From an uncultured Porphyromonadaceae bacterium (GTDB lineage: Bacteria; Bacteroidota; Bacteroidia; Bacteroidales; Coprobacteraceae): a DNA stretch of 64,000 nt. The position numbers and the translations under genes are program-made. Shown here in pieces: positions 25,574-35,206 of this stretch (position 1 is the stretch's first letter; each line of letters opens with the position of its first letter). The notes below the pieces were generated by a model. The model had not been told where the DNA came from. It searched no databases and saw only the letters and a program-made list of their open reading frames with translations. The stretch covers positions 1 to 64,000 of the forward strand of contig URAV01000009.1 in assembly GCA_900545915.1 (NCBI GenBank), written 5' to 3'.

Positions 25574-27388
25574 TTATGCCAGTTCCAAGCCGAATTTGTC
25601 TTTTAAGTGCATAATGTTGGGATTTTTCTGAACCATAAGATCGAATCGTTCCCGTTGGCTGAAAGCCTTGTGTTTTTCTTGCTTCTCGCTTTCTCTTGGA
25701 CGCATGGAGATACGGGTGTTTTTTAATTCTTTTTTCAAAAATTGCATTAAGTCCGTGCCTCTTTCGTTCAGCCGGTCTAACTGTTCTTTATTATCGACTA
25801 CAACTTCGAAATCTGTTGCATTCAGCATTTTAGGCGGACAAGTGCGCATCGTATTCACCAGAACGGTTTCGGTGGAAATCGTGTCGGTGAATTTAATCCA
25901 CGCTTTTTGCAGATCCTCTTCAGAGAAAGAATTATTCATGTCCACATCTTTTCTTGTCTCCTGAACCTGTTCTTTTGTTTCGATAATCGGTTTTTTTATC
26001 GATATAGAAGGGATCGGAATCGTTCGGGGTTTCGGTTTTTGTGCGGGATGTTGATTATTCGATAACTCGTTTAATTGAGCCTTATTTACCGTTTTATCGG
26101 TCTGTATTGTTGCTGTTGTCCGAGCATCGGTGCTTGTTTGAATTGTTGGTGATGCGACAGGAGCATTTGTTGTAACGGTTCTCTTTTGTTCTGCCGGAGC
26201 ATTCTGAATCGGTGAAGAACTTCTTTGGGAAACAGTTTGTGTCGCGGGAGATACTTTTTGCAACGTTGGCTGTTGTTCGGGCTGTGGATTTTTTGCCGCA
26301 GTTAATTGACAGAGCTGTATCAGTGTCAATTCGACCAATAATTTTTTATTATTACTGTTCCGGTAGTTCAAATCGCATCGGTTACTCAACTCGATTGCTT
26401 TATACAAAAATTCGTTGCTGCATTGTGTCGCTTGTTCGGCATAACGTTGTGCTGTTGCCGGACCTACTTCGAGTAGAGGTAGGGTTATAGGATCTTTGCA
26501 AACTAACAAATCTCTGAAATGATTACTTAATCCGCTTATAAAATATTGAGCCTCAAATCCTTTTTTCAGTATTTTGTCGAAAAGAATTAATGCTTCGGGT
26601 ACGGCATTCCGTAAAAATGTATCGGTCAGGCTGAAATAGTATTCATAATCGAGGACATTCAAGTTCTCTATCACCGATTGATAAGTAATGTTCCCGTTAG
26701 AAAAACTAACGACTTGGTCGAATATAGATAATGCGTCCCGCATACCTCCGTCGGCTTTTTGGGCAATGACGCTCAAGGCTTCCGGTTCGGCGGCTACTCC
26801 TTCTTGAGAAGCGACATATTGCAGATGCTCTACGGTATCGGCTGTCGTGATTCTTTGAAAATCGTAAATTTGACATCGAGACAGTATTGTCGGTAAAATT
26901 TTGTGCTTCTCGGTAGTCGCTAATATGAATAGTGCATGATGAGGAGGTTCTTCCAGTGTCTTTAGAAATGCGTTGAATGCGGCAGTCGATAGCATGTGTA
27001 CTTCATCGATGATGAATACTTTGTATTTTCCGATTTGGGGTGGAATGCGGACTTGTTCGGTCAGTTGCCGTATGTCGTCCACCGAGTTATTAGATGCAGC
27101 GTCTAATTCTAAAATGTTGTAAGATCGCTGTTCATTGAATGCTTTGCAGGATTCACATTCGTTACAAGCCTCTCCATCGGCTGTAGGATGTAAACAATTG
27201 ATTGTTTTGGCAAAAATTCGGGCGCATGTTGTTTTTCCTACTCCCCGCGGACCGCAAAAAAGATAAGCATGAGCTAATTTCCCTGAACTGATCGCATTTT
27301 TTAAAGTCTGGGTCAAAGCTTTTTGTCCTACAACGGAGTGGAATGTGGACGGGCGGTATTTCCGTGCCGAAACAATATAATTATCCAT
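25574..27388 (-). CDS. dnaX: DNA polymerase III subunits gamma and tau
   Basis: This 604-aa clamp-loader ATPase has Walker A GPRGVGKTT (46-54), a zinc finger with Cys65, Cys75, Cys78 and Cys81, the DEVHML Walker B and the LSRCQ sensor 1. Domain III follows to about 370, then a low-complexity Gln/Thr/Pro linker (about 375-470) and a C-terminal tau-like domain. It loads the sliding clamp and links the replicase. An A AAA AAA heptamer sits in codons 464-466, in the linker (plus-strand T7 at 25991-25997). A -1 shift there would end after 19 more codons, giving a gamma-like product of about 485 aa. A TACTTTTG at 27425-27432 (minus strand) may be the -7 box. Confidence 0.97.
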   Translation of the reverse strand: MDNYIVSARKYRPSTFHSVVGQKALTQTLKNAISSGKLAHAYLFCGPRGVGKTTCARIFAKTINCLHPTADGEACNECESCKAFNEQRSYNILELDAASNNSVDDIRQLTEQVRIPPQIGKYKVFIIDEVHMLSTAAFNAFLKTLEEPPHHALFILATTEKHKILPTILSRCQIYDFQRITTADTVEHLQYVASQEGVAAEPEALSVIAQKADGGMRDALSIFDQVVSFSNGNITYQSVIENLNVLDYEYYFSLTDTFLRNAVPEALILFDKILKKGFEAQYFISGLSNHFRDLLVCKDPITLPLLEVGPATAQRYAEQATQCSNEFLYKAIELSNRCDLNYRNSNNKKLLVELTLIQLCQLTAAKNPQPEQQPTLQKVSPATQTVSQRSSSPIQNAPAEQKRTVTTNAPVASPTIQTSTDARTTATIQTDKTVNKAQLNELSNNQHPAQKPKPRTIPIPSISIKKPIIETKEQVQETRKDVDMNNSFSEEDLQKAWIKFTDTISTETVLVNTMRTCPPKMLNATDFEVVVDNKEQLDRLNERGTDLMQFLKKELKNTRISMRPRESEKQEKHKAFSQRERFDLMVQKNPNIMHLKDKFGLELA

Positions 27389-27488
27389 TTATTTTGAATG
27401 TTCTGTCTTGTAATTCTGTATTTACAAAAGTAATAAAAAGTAATCGGTTTGTATATTGAAAAATTTTAAAAAGTGAAATTCGTTTTTA

Positions 27489-27968
27489 TCATTCCATACT
27501 CGATTTATCGAAATACAGCGGTAATAATGCTTTTATAGAATCTACGATATAAATGTCGTCTTTACCGTACATCAATATCCGTATAGGTTGGTTAAAACGA
27601 TTTTCTGTTTCTAAAATCACTTGTCGACAAGCTCCGCACGGAGCAACTTGACCGTCTGTGTAGCTTCCGCCTGTCTGAGCCGCCAATGCCAGCATTTTCA
27701 CAGGAATATCGGGATAGTTGGCATTGGCGAAAAAAAGTGTTACGCGTTCTGCACATAATCCTGAGGGATATGCGGCATTTTCCTGATTGTTTCCTTGTAT
27801 TATTTCTCCATTATTCAGTAGGGCTGCTGCTCCTACTTGGAATCGAGAATAGGGTGCGTATGAGAGGTTGCTCGCCTCTTTTGCCCGATCGATCAGAATT
27901 TTTTCTTCGGGGCTCAATTCTTCATAAGAACAAACTGTTATCTTTGTATCGAGATTCAACTTTTTCAT
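27489..27968 (-). CDS. cdd: Cytidine deaminase
   Basis: This 159-aa enzyme deaminates cytidine and deoxycytidine to uridine and deoxyuridine in pyrimidine salvage. It is of the homotetrameric short type. Zinc ligands and the catalytic Glu are in NAAYPSGLCAERVTL and APCGACRQVI; the substrate-binding SRFQVGAAALL is near residue 43. A TATATTTG at 28045-28052 (minus strand) is a likely -7 box. It lies 100 bp upstream of dnaX on the same strand, but dnaX seems to have its own promoter. Confidence 0.96.
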   Translation of the reverse strand: MKKLNLDTKITVCSYEELSPEEKILIDRAKEASNLSYAPYSRFQVGAAALLNNGEIIQGNNQENAAYPSGLCAERVTLFFANANYPDIPVKMLALAAQTGGSYTDGQVAPCGACRQVILETENRFNQPIRILMYGKDDIYIVDSIKALLPLYFDKSSME

Positions 27969-28118
27969 ATCGAGACTAATTTTATAGCGTTAAGGTTATT
28001 CGAATATATGCTTATCTCTAATTGGTAATAATTCAGTAATAATACAAATATAAAGAAGTTTTGAAATATTCGAGCGAGTTTTACGTTCTTTTTTCGAGTT
28101 ATAATAAGGATATTGAGT

Positions 28119-29024
28119 ATGAGTTTTAAAAGATTAACACTGTTTTCGCTTTTTGCCATTTCTGTTTTTTGGGGGGGGGATGTGAGTGCTCAGAGCCGGA
28201 ATCGTCTTTATATGCAATATATAGATACGTATAAGGATTTGGCAATCAGTCATCAGAAAAAATATAAAATACCGGCCAGTATTACTCTGGCTCAGGGGCT
28301 ATTGGAATCTGGCGCTGGAAGAGGAACATTAGCGCGTAAATCGAATAATCATTTCGGTATAAAATGTCATAATAAATGGACAGGAGCTCGGGTTTATCAC
28401 GATGATGATGCTAAAGGAGAGTGCTTTCGTAAATATAAGCATCCTAAAGACTCATACGAAGATCATTCTTTATTCTTGACTCGGAATATGCGTTATGCTC
28501 AGTTATTTGAACTGAAAAGTACCGATTATAAAGGTTGGGCAAGGGGCTTGCAGCGTTGCGGATATGCGACCGATAAGGCGTATGCAAGTAAATTGATTCA
28601 GATTATAGAATTGTATGATTTGTATCGATATGATCGTAACGGGCGTTCTTCACAAGATGTTCCTGAATTACCGGTAGGATATAAACCTCATCAGGTGTAT
28701 CGTTCTTCAGGCTTGTATTACATCGAAGTTCGTGTGGGAGATAATCTTAAAAATATAGGGAAGGAGTTCGGTATCAGCGTAAAAAAACTGTGTAGTTATA
28801 ATGAGATTCCCAAAGATTATCCTTTAGATCCGGGAATGGTGATTTACCTTGAGAAAAAGAATAAAAAAGCGGACAAAGCCTATACGAGGCATATCGTTTC
28901 GGCAGGGGAGTCGATGCATGATATTTCTCAGATTTATGGTATTCGTATGAAATATTTGTATAAAATGAATCATAAAGATAAAGACTATGTCCCGTCAGAA
29001 GGGGATGTGTTGATCCTTCGTTGA
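28119..29024 (+). CDS. Secreted N-acetylglucosaminidase with two LysM domains
   Basis: This 301-aa protein has a signal peptide (RLTLFSLFAISVFWGGDVSA) and a FlgJ/LytG-like glucosaminidase domain (about 25-170). Motifs PASITLAQGLLESGAGRGT, with the catalytic Glu, and NNHFGIKCH are clear. Two LysM peptidoglycan-binding repeats follow (about 200-248 and 255-300). It probably cleaves peptidoglycan in the periplasm. The ATG at 28119 is chosen over the in-frame TTG at 28113. A run of nine G residues (28171-28179) encodes Trp-Gly-Gly within the signal peptide; slippage there would switch the gene off. Confidence 0.9.
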   Translation: MSFKRLTLFSLFAISVFWGGDVSAQSRNRLYMQYIDTYKDLAISHQKKYKIPASITLAQGLLESGAGRGTLARKSNNHFGIKCHNKWTGARVYHDDDAKGECFRKYKHPKDSYEDHSLFLTRNMRYAQLFELKSTDYKGWARGLQRCGYATDKAYASKLIQIIELYDLYRYDRNGRSSQDVPELPVGYKPHQVYRSSGLYYIEVRVGDNLKNIGKEFGISVKKLCSYNEIPKDYPLDPGMVIYLEKKNKKADKAYTRHIVSAGESMHDISQIYGIRMKYLYKMNHKDKDYVPSEGDVLILR

Positions 29025-29036
29025 TTTCAATGCACC

Positions 29037-29213
29037 TAAAAGCCTGTCTAAATTTTCCGACAAAAAAATATTATCAGGTCATTTTTGTGTTTTCTTCCGG
29101 TCTCTTTTCCCGTTATCGCTCGTCGGATAGCCCGCTATCCTCCTCGTAAAAATAACAAAACATCCTCGAAAGAAAATTTCAAAACTGACCCAGATAAAAT
29201 TTAGATAGGTTCT
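29037..29213 (+). repeat. Dispersed MITE-like repeat, full copy
   Basis: This ~177-bp copy starts AAAAGCCTGTCTAAATTTTCC and ends AAAATTTAGATAGGTTCT, with the exact central palindrome GATAGCCCGCTATC. The termini are slightly worn. It fills most of the 250-bp gap downstream of the glucosaminidase gene. Confidence 0.9.
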
Positions 29214-29275
29214 AAATAATAATGATCGGCTATTTGTGTCTATCGTTTATTGGTATTGGAGTGCTTCAAAATTTA

Positions 29276-29941
29276 TTATAAATCATCTTTTGCGTGTTCT
29301 CTAATGATGTTGCTATTATCTTTGTCTTTATAAGAAAGCATTATGAAACATGATAAAGATCTTTCATGTTCGATCCAAAGGATGATTTCACCATTGTTAG
29401 TTGTAAATCGACTCTCGTACTGGCATCCGCCCAATAAGGCATAATCCATTTTTTCGCTATCGTTGCGAGGTTCATGGAAAAATTGGAATTTTTCAGTGCA
29501 TGCTGATGGCTTGCCGTATTTTTCTGTCAACAATTCTTTCAAATGCTTGTAATCTCCATAAAGATATTTCCACTGTTTTTGTTCCGGAAAAACAACGGAG
29601 ATTTTTGAAACTAAATCCTTATTATCGAGTGTGGTTACATAGATCGTACATTCTTTGAAGTCGGCAAAATCGCCTTGCAGTATCTCTGCATTGTCCTGTG
29701 TACCTATATGCTTGAATCCCTTACGCTCCATGCGTGACTTAAACTCATCCAATTTTCCGTCAATGGGTACGCCTTTAAATTTAAGATGAGTGCTTTTTTC
29801 CATGGTTGCATCATCATCTTTTATGTTTAGAACCGTTTCTTTCTGTTCTTCATTTATAACTTCTTTTGAGTCGTTCATAAAATAGTAGTACCATGAAAGG
29901 CAAAGAATCGCAATAAGTGCTGATAAAAAGAGTTTCTTCAT
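29276..29941 (-). CDS. Membrane-anchored or secreted hypothetical protein
   Basis: This 221-aa protein is counted from the ATG at 29941; the longer frame would need a TTG start. An N-terminal hydrophobic segment (LFLSALIAILCLSWYYYF) is followed by a charged linker and a soluble domain with FKGVPIDGKLDEFKSRMERK near residue 55. That domain pattern (a short stretch for a threshold on a residue-tracking fold) recurs in Bacteroidetes hypothetical proteins, but I do not recognise a named family. Its only two cysteines outside the N-terminus are far apart. It is flanked by a repeat downstream and the DUF5723 operon terminator upstream, so it is likely monocistronic. Confidence 0.7.
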   Translation of the reverse strand: MKKLFLSALIAILCLSWYYYFMNDSKEVINEEQKETVLNIKDDDATMEKSTHLKFKGVPIDGKLDEFKSRMERKGFKHIGTQDNAEILQGDFADFKECTIYVTTLDNKDLVSKISVVFPEQKQWKYLYGDYKHLKELLTEKYGKPSACTEKFQFFHEPRNDSEKMDYALLGGCQYESRFTTNNGEIILWIEHERSLSCFIMLSYKDKDNSNIIREHAKDDL

Positions 29942-30009
29942 ATTTCTCAATCTTATTTTAATTAAAAAGTGCAGATATTCGCCGTTTAACAGATGAGTTA
30001 TAGATATTA

Positions 30010-30049
30010 AAGTGAAAACGACAGACGATTTCGTCTGCCGTTTTCGCTT
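30010..30049 (-). terminator. Terminator of the DUF5723 operon
   Basis: AAGTGAAAACGACAGACGA pairs with TCGTCTGCCGTTTTCGCTT (two mismatches), a long hairpin 11 bp after the minus-strand gene ending at 30061. The minus-strand T tract is weak. Confidence 0.75.
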
Positions 30050-30060
30050 TATTTATTTGA

Positions 30061-31476
30061 TTAGTATGCTGCGGGTACGGGATTATAGACTTTTTTATTT
30101 TTCAATTTCGGGTCGGTTCCTAACGGGAAATTTATACCGAAACTGAAACTCATGTTTGTCGTATTTACAGGTACATATTGTGGAGTATATTTTGCAGCGA
30201 TATAGTCAGCTCCCAAGAAAAGATTAAATCCTCTGGGACATAAATTTATCAAAGCACCCCATGTGCATCCGGTATTCGATACCGATCCGTTGAGTGCTGC
30301 CATGAACCATTTTACCGGGCGGAAATTAGCTGTTGCCATCAGTTTTGTCCATGTTTTTGGGGTACTGAATCGGGTAGAGGATAACAATCCGAATGATATT
30401 CTGTTATTTAAAACGCCATATTCTGCTCCTATATTCATAGTCGTTTTCAACCAAGTACTTCTGGAAGAAGCTTGAGTTTCTTTAAATTTAAATAAAGCTT
30501 CAAGATCATCTCCGATTTTATCGGTTTCGTCGTCAAAGGCGTTATTGCCGTTATCGTCATCTTCAGCACCTAAATGTTTGAATCCGTCGAATACAAATTC
30601 TCCTTCAGGGGTTTCCGCTTTTTTATTCTTATTCCAACGAATAAAACCTATATCTGTTAAAGCCATCGACACGGTAAGATTGTCGAGAATTTTATAAGTT
30701 GCACCGAGATCGATAGCACCACCGATACCGGCAATTCCTAATTTCCCGGTGTCGAAATCGAATCCGTCGATTTCACCGTTACTGTCGGTTTCCAAACTTA
30801 CTCCGGCAAGAGACAGGTCGGCTATACCTTTACTTTGTATCATCCATCGTTCATCGGATAATGTCATAGTCATACGGTCTATTCTTGCATCTAGATTCCC
30901 TGCACCGATTAACGCTTTCAGTTTAGCCCCTATCGTTAACCTGTCGTTTATGCGGTGAGCATGTCCTAATGCCAACTCGACATAATTGTTGCTTTTCGCC
31001 CGGATATCTTTCATTTCGTATTGAGTAACCTCTCCGGTTTGTCCATTTTTCAAAAAGGCAAATAAGTCTTTCGGCAAGAATATATCGGTACTGCTTTTTA
31101 CTGATAAATCAAAAGTATTAAATCCGTTAAAAGCGAAAAATCCGAATGATAAAATCGTTTCATCGATATTTAAACTCAGATTATTTCGGTTCTTTAACGA
31201 ACCAATAAACTCGTTTGATGAGATGCTCGGATGAAAACCTGTTAATAATTCGTCTCCTGATGGATATAAAAAGTGAGATAAGGCCATGTTGCCGTTTACT
31301 TGAATATCGAGATTTCCTAATCCGGGAAAACTGAAGTATCCGTAATCATTTATTAAAGCCGGATTCAATCTATGGCGATAAGGCATCCGTTCTAAAAAAT
31401 ATGATGAATACAAGGTCTGTGCCGATACTCCTGCAGAGACCAAACATAGGATGAATATGATGATTTTCTTTTTCAT
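30061..31476 (-). CDS. DUF5723 family outer-membrane beta-barrel protein
   Basis: This 471-aa protein has a signal peptide (IIIFILCLVSAGVSA, cleaved near residue 19). The start of the mature part (LYSSYFLERMPYRHRLNPAL) is typical of DUF5723 proteins, which look like FadL/PorV-type barrels with a gate-like N-terminus. Later strands alternate in barrel fashion (DLGATYKILDNLTVSMALTD, GLNLFLGADYI-like FNLFLGADYIAAKY). The function is unknown. It lies 32 bp downstream of the giant lipoprotein gene and both probably form one transcript. Confidence 0.85.
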   Translation of the reverse strand: MKKKIIIFILCLVSAGVSAQTLYSSYFLERMPYRHRLNPALINDYGYFSFPGLGNLDIQVNGNMALSHFLYPSGDELLTGFHPSISSNEFIGSLKNRNNLSLNIDETILSFGFFAFNGFNTFDLSVKSSTDIFLPKDLFAFLKNGQTGEVTQYEMKDIRAKSNNYVELALGHAHRINDRLTIGAKLKALIGAGNLDARIDRMTMTLSDERWMIQSKGIADLSLAGVSLETDSNGEIDGFDFDTGKLGIAGIGGAIDLGATYKILDNLTVSMALTDIGFIRWNKNKKAETPEGEFVFDGFKHLGAEDDDNGNNAFDDETDKIGDDLEALFKFKETQASSRSTWLKTTMNIGAEYGVLNNRISFGLLSSTRFSTPKTWTKLMATANFRPVKWFMAALNGSVSNTGCTWGALINLCPRGFNLFLGADYIAAKYTPQYVPVNTTNMSFSFGINFPLGTDPKLKNKKVYNPVPAAY

Positions 31477-31508
31477 TTTATGTATTTGTAAAGAGTTCGA
31501 CGTTGATT

Positions 31509-34500
31509 TTAAAAGTTATCGATATCAGCTTGAATACCTTTTACCTTTAAGGCGACCTTCGCTTTAATGGATTGACTGGGTTTCAACGGAACACCGCCTA
31601 CTGTACCTTCATTTGCACCCAATCCGCCTGTAATTAGCAGTTCCAAACCGTCCAGACGTCTTAAAGCTCCTGAGCCTTCTCGCTCTCTGACTTTGATTAA
31701 AAGAGTAGTTTCAGAAGTATTCGTCGATCCTGTTTCACTATTATATGTGCCTGCAGCAACATACCCTTCTTCTTTTCCGTTGTCGAACGTGAAGGATAGA
31801 TCGTTTGAATCGATAGTGCTGACACAACCTGTCGATAACGGGATAACTTTCAATGCCAATTCTAAAGGCAGACCGTTATATACGGTTGCTTTTATCGAGA
31901 TTTCGCTCGCTGTTGCTTTTTCAAAAATGTCATCTGTATCATCTTGTATGTTATCGATCGTGTCTTTATATACGATGTTGACATCTTTACCTAAAACAAA
32001 AGGTACATCTGCGTTGCAGTCGATCAGTACTTGAGAGCCTCCTTTTGAGAGATCTACCGTGTGCCAGTTTTCTCCTTCTACGGCTTTTGGAGTCGGAATA
32101 GCGTCTATGACTATACTGTCCGGAACGTCTTTGATTACGCTTTGCAGTTGACTGAACGGAATAGCTTCGAACCCTTCAGGAATACCTTTTGCTATGTATT
32201 CGGGAGTCGCTAATATGAATTTTGAAGTTTTAGCTGTTTCTTCTTCTGAAGGATTTAAATCATCATAAGCCTCGATGGTCATGGATTTATCGGGTTTTAA
32301 TCCTCCTGAAGCTAAAGGAGTTCCGTTTTTATAGGGAGTGAAAATCAGATCGACGTTGATAGGTACTCCGATCGGGTTTGTCGCTGTCAATTGGAAATTG
32401 GCATTCGGAAGGTACAAGGCCGACCCTTCTTTCAGATAATCCGAAAGATCTCCTAAATTTATTGATGTGTGAGGATTATCGGAGATAACGTCATCATTGA
32501 CTTCTCCGGCGGCCAGTTGTATGTTCATCTGTTCTACATTCACAGATGTTTTGACATTTAGATTTTGAAGATCGTCGAGGTTGATGTTTCCGGACGATAC
32601 GGAAGCTCGACCGGTTATTACCGCGTTCTTTTCAGGTAATATGAGTTTGTGATCTTCTGTCAGAATATTTTGGAATTCACTGTCTGTGAAATCAAGCTTT
32701 GTAATATGCAGTTGATTATTATATTTCCATGTCCGTTCCGTAGAAGAACCTTTGGTAAATTTTTGGTTTTTCAAAATCAGACGTTGGCTTTTTTCTCCGG
32801 TTTCAGGATTAGTATGTTTTATTACACCTGAATTTTCATCAAAAATAATGTATTGAGGAAAATCGATTATCAATTCATCGAATTGTAGATCTCCAGCTCC
32901 GTCTGTGATGTTGATACTCGCTTGCAGATTTACAGCAGTATTTCCTTTCAGCTTAACCCATTTTAGGGCTTTTAATTCTTTAGGAACATCAGTTTCATCA
33001 ACTTCTATTTTTGCTGTATTATTTCCGAGATCGGCGGTAAACGATTCTGTCTCGACATCGGCGTCAGCAATATTCAATATACTTTCCTGAAGTTTGAAAT
33101 TGATTTTCGAATTGTTGTTGAAGCTTTCTATTTTCTTGAATGTTGTGTTGCCCTTAGCATATGTAGTAAAAGTATTAACTTTAAATTGTGGTTCGAAAGA
33201 CAGTGATTTTGTTCCGTCTGTTTCGGACTTTAGTACTTTTTGAGAGAGATCTATCGATTTTAATTTTACTTGTTTGGTAAATCCGTTTTTTAATTCGTCG
33301 ATTGTAATGACGAGGTTATCTCCATTCCATGTGTTACCTGTTTTATCGAATTCGAAAGGGGTATTCGGATCGTTCAGGTTAATCGTTACCTCTCCACCGG
33401 AGAGGTCTAATCCGGCAAGAGTAATGGGGTCAGATTTCAAAGTAAGTGTAGAATTGTCATCAAAATATACTTTGTTTATCGTTTTTACATCTTTGTTTAT
33501 ATTGGTAACGTTGATATCGGTACTGAAATTTGTCTGTTCTACATCTATTTTTACATCTGAGATGGCAAGATCCATATCCTCGATATTGATATTAGAACTG
33601 CTTATACTGATAGGCATCGATATATCTATTGATGATAGATTAACCCCTTTTGTGATACCTTTTATACTGATATATCCTGACTGAGAATAATTGATCGATT
33701 CTGCGAATCCCGAAAATTCGCCTTGTGCAGCATCTATTTCTTTGTTATAACTGACCAGATTGAAGTTTATTATGTTATCGGTTAATGTCAGATTTACATT
33801 GTCGAGATTCAAAGTATAGCTGTTGATCAGTGTTCCTTTAGTAGGATTTGAAATTTCGAATGTATTGGGGAATGTTATTGTAAAATTTTTCAGTGTTACG
33901 GTTGCCTCAGATAGATTTAATGTATTTTTCAATTGCTCCATATCCATTTTCAGGTGTGCGGTTGTTCCGCTGAATTTTATATTGGATATATGTGTTACTT
34001 CTACAGGGCACGTTCCTTTTGCAACAACAAAAGATGTCTGATGCTCATCGAGCCGGAATTCTTTATTCATTATACTAACTTCTCCGTTGTTAGGAACGTT
34101 TATCGGAACGTTTTCCGTGATCATCATCGGTACGCTTCCTGTAAAAGACTGATTGATCTCAGGTTTGTCGATTATATTTTTTTTCAACAATATATCCGGT
34201 TGAGTCTCATCGATTTTTATAGGATCTATTGTCAACTTCTCAAACGAGATGTTAAAGTCGGTAGATGTATTTATTGCATTGATTGATACCGGGTCGAAAG
34301 TTGGAATGTCGGCTTTTACATTTTCTTTTTTATGTATACCGTATTGGTCGTCGTCAGTGGTTAAATCTTCTATGTCTTCCGGCTTTAATAAATCGCTGAG
34401 GAGCTTTGTTTCGGTCTCTCCTAAAGGAAACCCTAATTCACCCCCGATTCCTACGATTGTAGAAATGTCTTTGGTAAGATCGTACTTTTTGTCTATACAA

Positions 34501-34577
34501 GAATATCCGAAAATAAGGAAACTTGGGCACAGAGATAACATAATTATCTTGCCGATAGTAAATTTTTTCGCATTCAT
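31509..34577 (-). CDS. Giant surface-type lipoprotein, unknown function
   Basis: This protein of about 1022 aa is counted from the ATG at 34577; an in-frame ATG at 34589 adds four residues. The signal peptide ends in a lipobox-like FGYSC, followed by IDKKYDLTKDIS. The body is almost entirely beta-rich and repetitive in feel, with recurrent short phrases such as LTLKSDPITLAGLDLSGGEV, INLDDLQNLNVKTSVNVEQM and ISINLGDL-like elements, rich in Asn, Asp, Thr and Ile. It has no recognised enzyme motif. Smaller lipoproteins with the same CxDxKYDL start occur in other Bacteroidales beside DUF5723 proteins. It is probably outer-membrane anchored and may act with the DUF5723 barrel downstream. Confidence 0.8.
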   Translation of the reverse strand: MNAKKFTIGKIIMLSLCPSFLIFGYSCIDKKYDLTKDISTIVGIGGELGFPLGETETKLLSDLLKPEDIEDLTTDDDQYGIHKKENVKADIPTFDPVSINAINTSTDFNISFEKLTIDPIKIDETQPDILLKKNIIDKPEINQSFTGSVPMMITENVPINVPNNGEVSIMNKEFRLDEHQTSFVVAKGTCPVEVTHISNIKFSGTTAHLKMDMEQLKNTLNLSEATVTLKNFTITFPNTFEISNPTKGTLINSYTLNLDNVNLTLTDNIINFNLVSYNKEIDAAQGEFSGFAESINYSQSGYISIKGITKGVNLSSIDISMPISISSSNINIEDMDLAISDVKIDVEQTNFSTDINVTNINKDVKTINKVYFDDNSTLTLKSDPITLAGLDLSGGEVTINLNDPNTPFEFDKTGNTWNGDNLVITIDELKNGFTKQVKLKSIDLSQKVLKSETDGTKSLSFEPQFKVNTFTTYAKGNTTFKKIESFNNNSKINFKLQESILNIADADVETESFTADLGNNTAKIEVDETDVPKELKALKWVKLKGNTAVNLQASINITDGAGDLQFDELIIDFPQYIIFDENSGVIKHTNPETGEKSQRLILKNQKFTKGSSTERTWKYNNQLHITKLDFTDSEFQNILTEDHKLILPEKNAVITGRASVSSGNINLDDLQNLNVKTSVNVEQMNIQLAAGEVNDDVISDNPHTSINLGDLSDYLKEGSALYLPNANFQLTATNPIGVPINVDLIFTPYKNGTPLASGGLKPDKSMTIEAYDDLNPSEEETAKTSKFILATPEYIAKGIPEGFEAIPFSQLQSVIKDVPDSIVIDAIPTPKAVEGENWHTVDLSKGGSQVLIDCNADVPFVLGKDVNIVYKDTIDNIQDDTDDIFEKATASEISIKATVYNGLPLELALKVIPLSTGCVSTIDSNDLSFTFDNGKEEGYVAAGTYNSETGSTNTSETTLLIKVREREGSGALRRLDGLELLITGGLGANEGTVGGVPLKPSQSIKAKVALKVKGIQADIDNF

Positions 34578-34589
34578 GCGTAATCTCAT

Positions 34590-35206
34590 TTTTGATAATT
34601 GGTGATTTTAATTTTGATATAAATCAATGTTTTGCAAACATAGTATTTTTTTTATTAAGTAATGTAACATTCTTGTAAAATTTTATGGATGATCCCGTAT
34701 ATTAACTTTTTAACTTTACGGATACAAAATTTTTTATATATCTTTCATTTATTGAATTTTCCGGGTTTTCAGATAATCGGTTTTTATGTTATTATGGATT
34801 CTTTTTTGAATATAAAATAATCGATTTATGAGATTTTACAATAAAGATTTCTAAATGAATATTAGAGCCTGTTTAAATTTAATAGAAATATTTTTAGTTG
34901 TTGTTCTGGTTGCGATAAAATGATTTTTGAATTCTTTAAGTTTTTAAAATTCGAAATAGTCCGATAATTTTTTTGTTTCAAATGATTCGGGACTCTGGAA
35001 AAGGCTTTTCTATTTTATCTCGAATAAATTTTTTAACAAGTTTTGAAAAAGATAACTCCTGTTGTTAAGTTCCCGTTTAGGTATTGATATTGACTTTTTG
35101 CTATGAATGAATACTCGTATAATCGGTATGTGATAATTTTAACCGGCAAAAGGTTATTTATTCTGGTATTATTTGCTATTTTTGTCAAAAAATAATTCTG
35201 AGGAAT
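34590..35206. other. 617-bp divergent intergenic region
   Basis: This AT-rich gap separates the giant lipoprotein gene (minus) and ansA (plus). TATGTTTG on the minus strand at 34635-34642 and TATTTTTG on the plus strand at 35177-35184 are candidate -7 elements, both with poor -33 boxes. A fragment of the dispersed-repeat terminus (AGAGCCTGTTTAAATTT) lies at 34864-34880. No gene was found. Confidence 0.6.
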
